Shown here one piece after another: positions 63,992 to 64,000 of a stretch of DNA of 64,000 bases. Source of the stretch: Amycolatopsis orientalis DSM 40040 = KCTC 9412 (GTDB lineage Bacteria; Actinomycetota; Actinomycetes; Mycobacteriales; Pseudonocardiaceae); NCBI RefSeq assembly GCF_000478275.1, contig NZ_ASJB01000028.1, positions 1 to 64,000 of the forward strand. Reading direction: 5' to 3'. The position numbers were made by a program, and so were the translations under genes. How positions within the stretch are numbered: the stretch's first letter is position 1; each line of letters begins with the position of its first letter. The notes beneath the pieces are model-generated. The model saw only the letters and a list, made by a program, of their open reading frames with translations, was not told the origin of the DNA and did not search any database.

Positions 63992-64000
63992 GGCGCTCAC

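Overview
The window is about 64 kb of very GC-rich DNA (third codon positions almost all G/C, many GTG and TTG starts with strong Shine-Dalgarno sites). Its gene content points to a filamentous actinomycete of the Pseudonocardiaceae, most like Amycolatopsis; this is judged from protein sequence and gene order only. Ergothioneine genes, an F420-type enzyme, GarA, FtsR, ESX-associated PE/PPE/EspG-like proteins and DUF3558 lipoproteins fit that group. I see no prophage, CRISPR array, rRNA or tRNA.

Layout. 0.1-4 kb: secreted hydrolase, hotdog thioesterase, PhoD-type phosphatase, trmL. 4-15 kb: VWA/DUF58/MoxR operon, a KAP-type membrane NTPase, mobA, a RipA-like NlpC/P60 hydrolase and acnA; this matches the mycobacterial acn-ripA-moxR1-Rv1480-Rv1481 block with KAP and mobA intruding. 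15-16 kb: hydrolase, nested repeats and mgtC. 16.7-21.6 kb: HAF-repeat protein, then a LysR gene divergent from an MFS/SDR/Darcynin-like operon. 21.7-28.3 kb: secreted peptidase, then egtABCD with an F420-type enzyme. 28.4-31.7 kb: LysR, amino-acid dehydrogenase, proline iminopeptidase. 31.9-35 kb: orphan ESX-associated operon. 35.2-40 kb: acnR, two CNNM/CBS transporters, two poorly known genes. 40-42.4 kb: aldo/keto reductase, XRE regulator, SnoaL-like protein. 42.4-50.2 kb: gcvP under a tandem glycine riboswitch, MerR, TetR, DUF151, ftsR, garA, gcvH, pgsA (the Rv1822-Rv1832 block). 50-52.8 kb: small and membrane proteins. 52.8-56.6 kb: a tightly coupled operon of J-domain pseudokinase, VWA protein, PurA-like synthetase and degenerate NUDIX-wHTH protein. 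57-64 kb: M15 peptidase, acyl-CoA synthetase, dienoyl-CoA isomerase-like crotonase, hydrolase, GNAT, cysG, ankyrin protein, zinc-free rpsR.

Connections. acnA carries a textbook AcnR operator, and acnR, although 20 kb away, has a near-identical site in front of itself, so the aconitase circuit appears intact despite the separation. The glycine-cleavage genes gcvP and gcvH share a block with garA, a regulator of 2-oxoglutarate and glutamate metabolism.

A striking feature is a set of long, near-perfect palindromes of at least three sequence families just behind stop codons. One copy is split by a 312-bp insertion that has its own terminal inverted repeats. The most novel candidate system is the four-gene operon at 52.8-56.6 kb.
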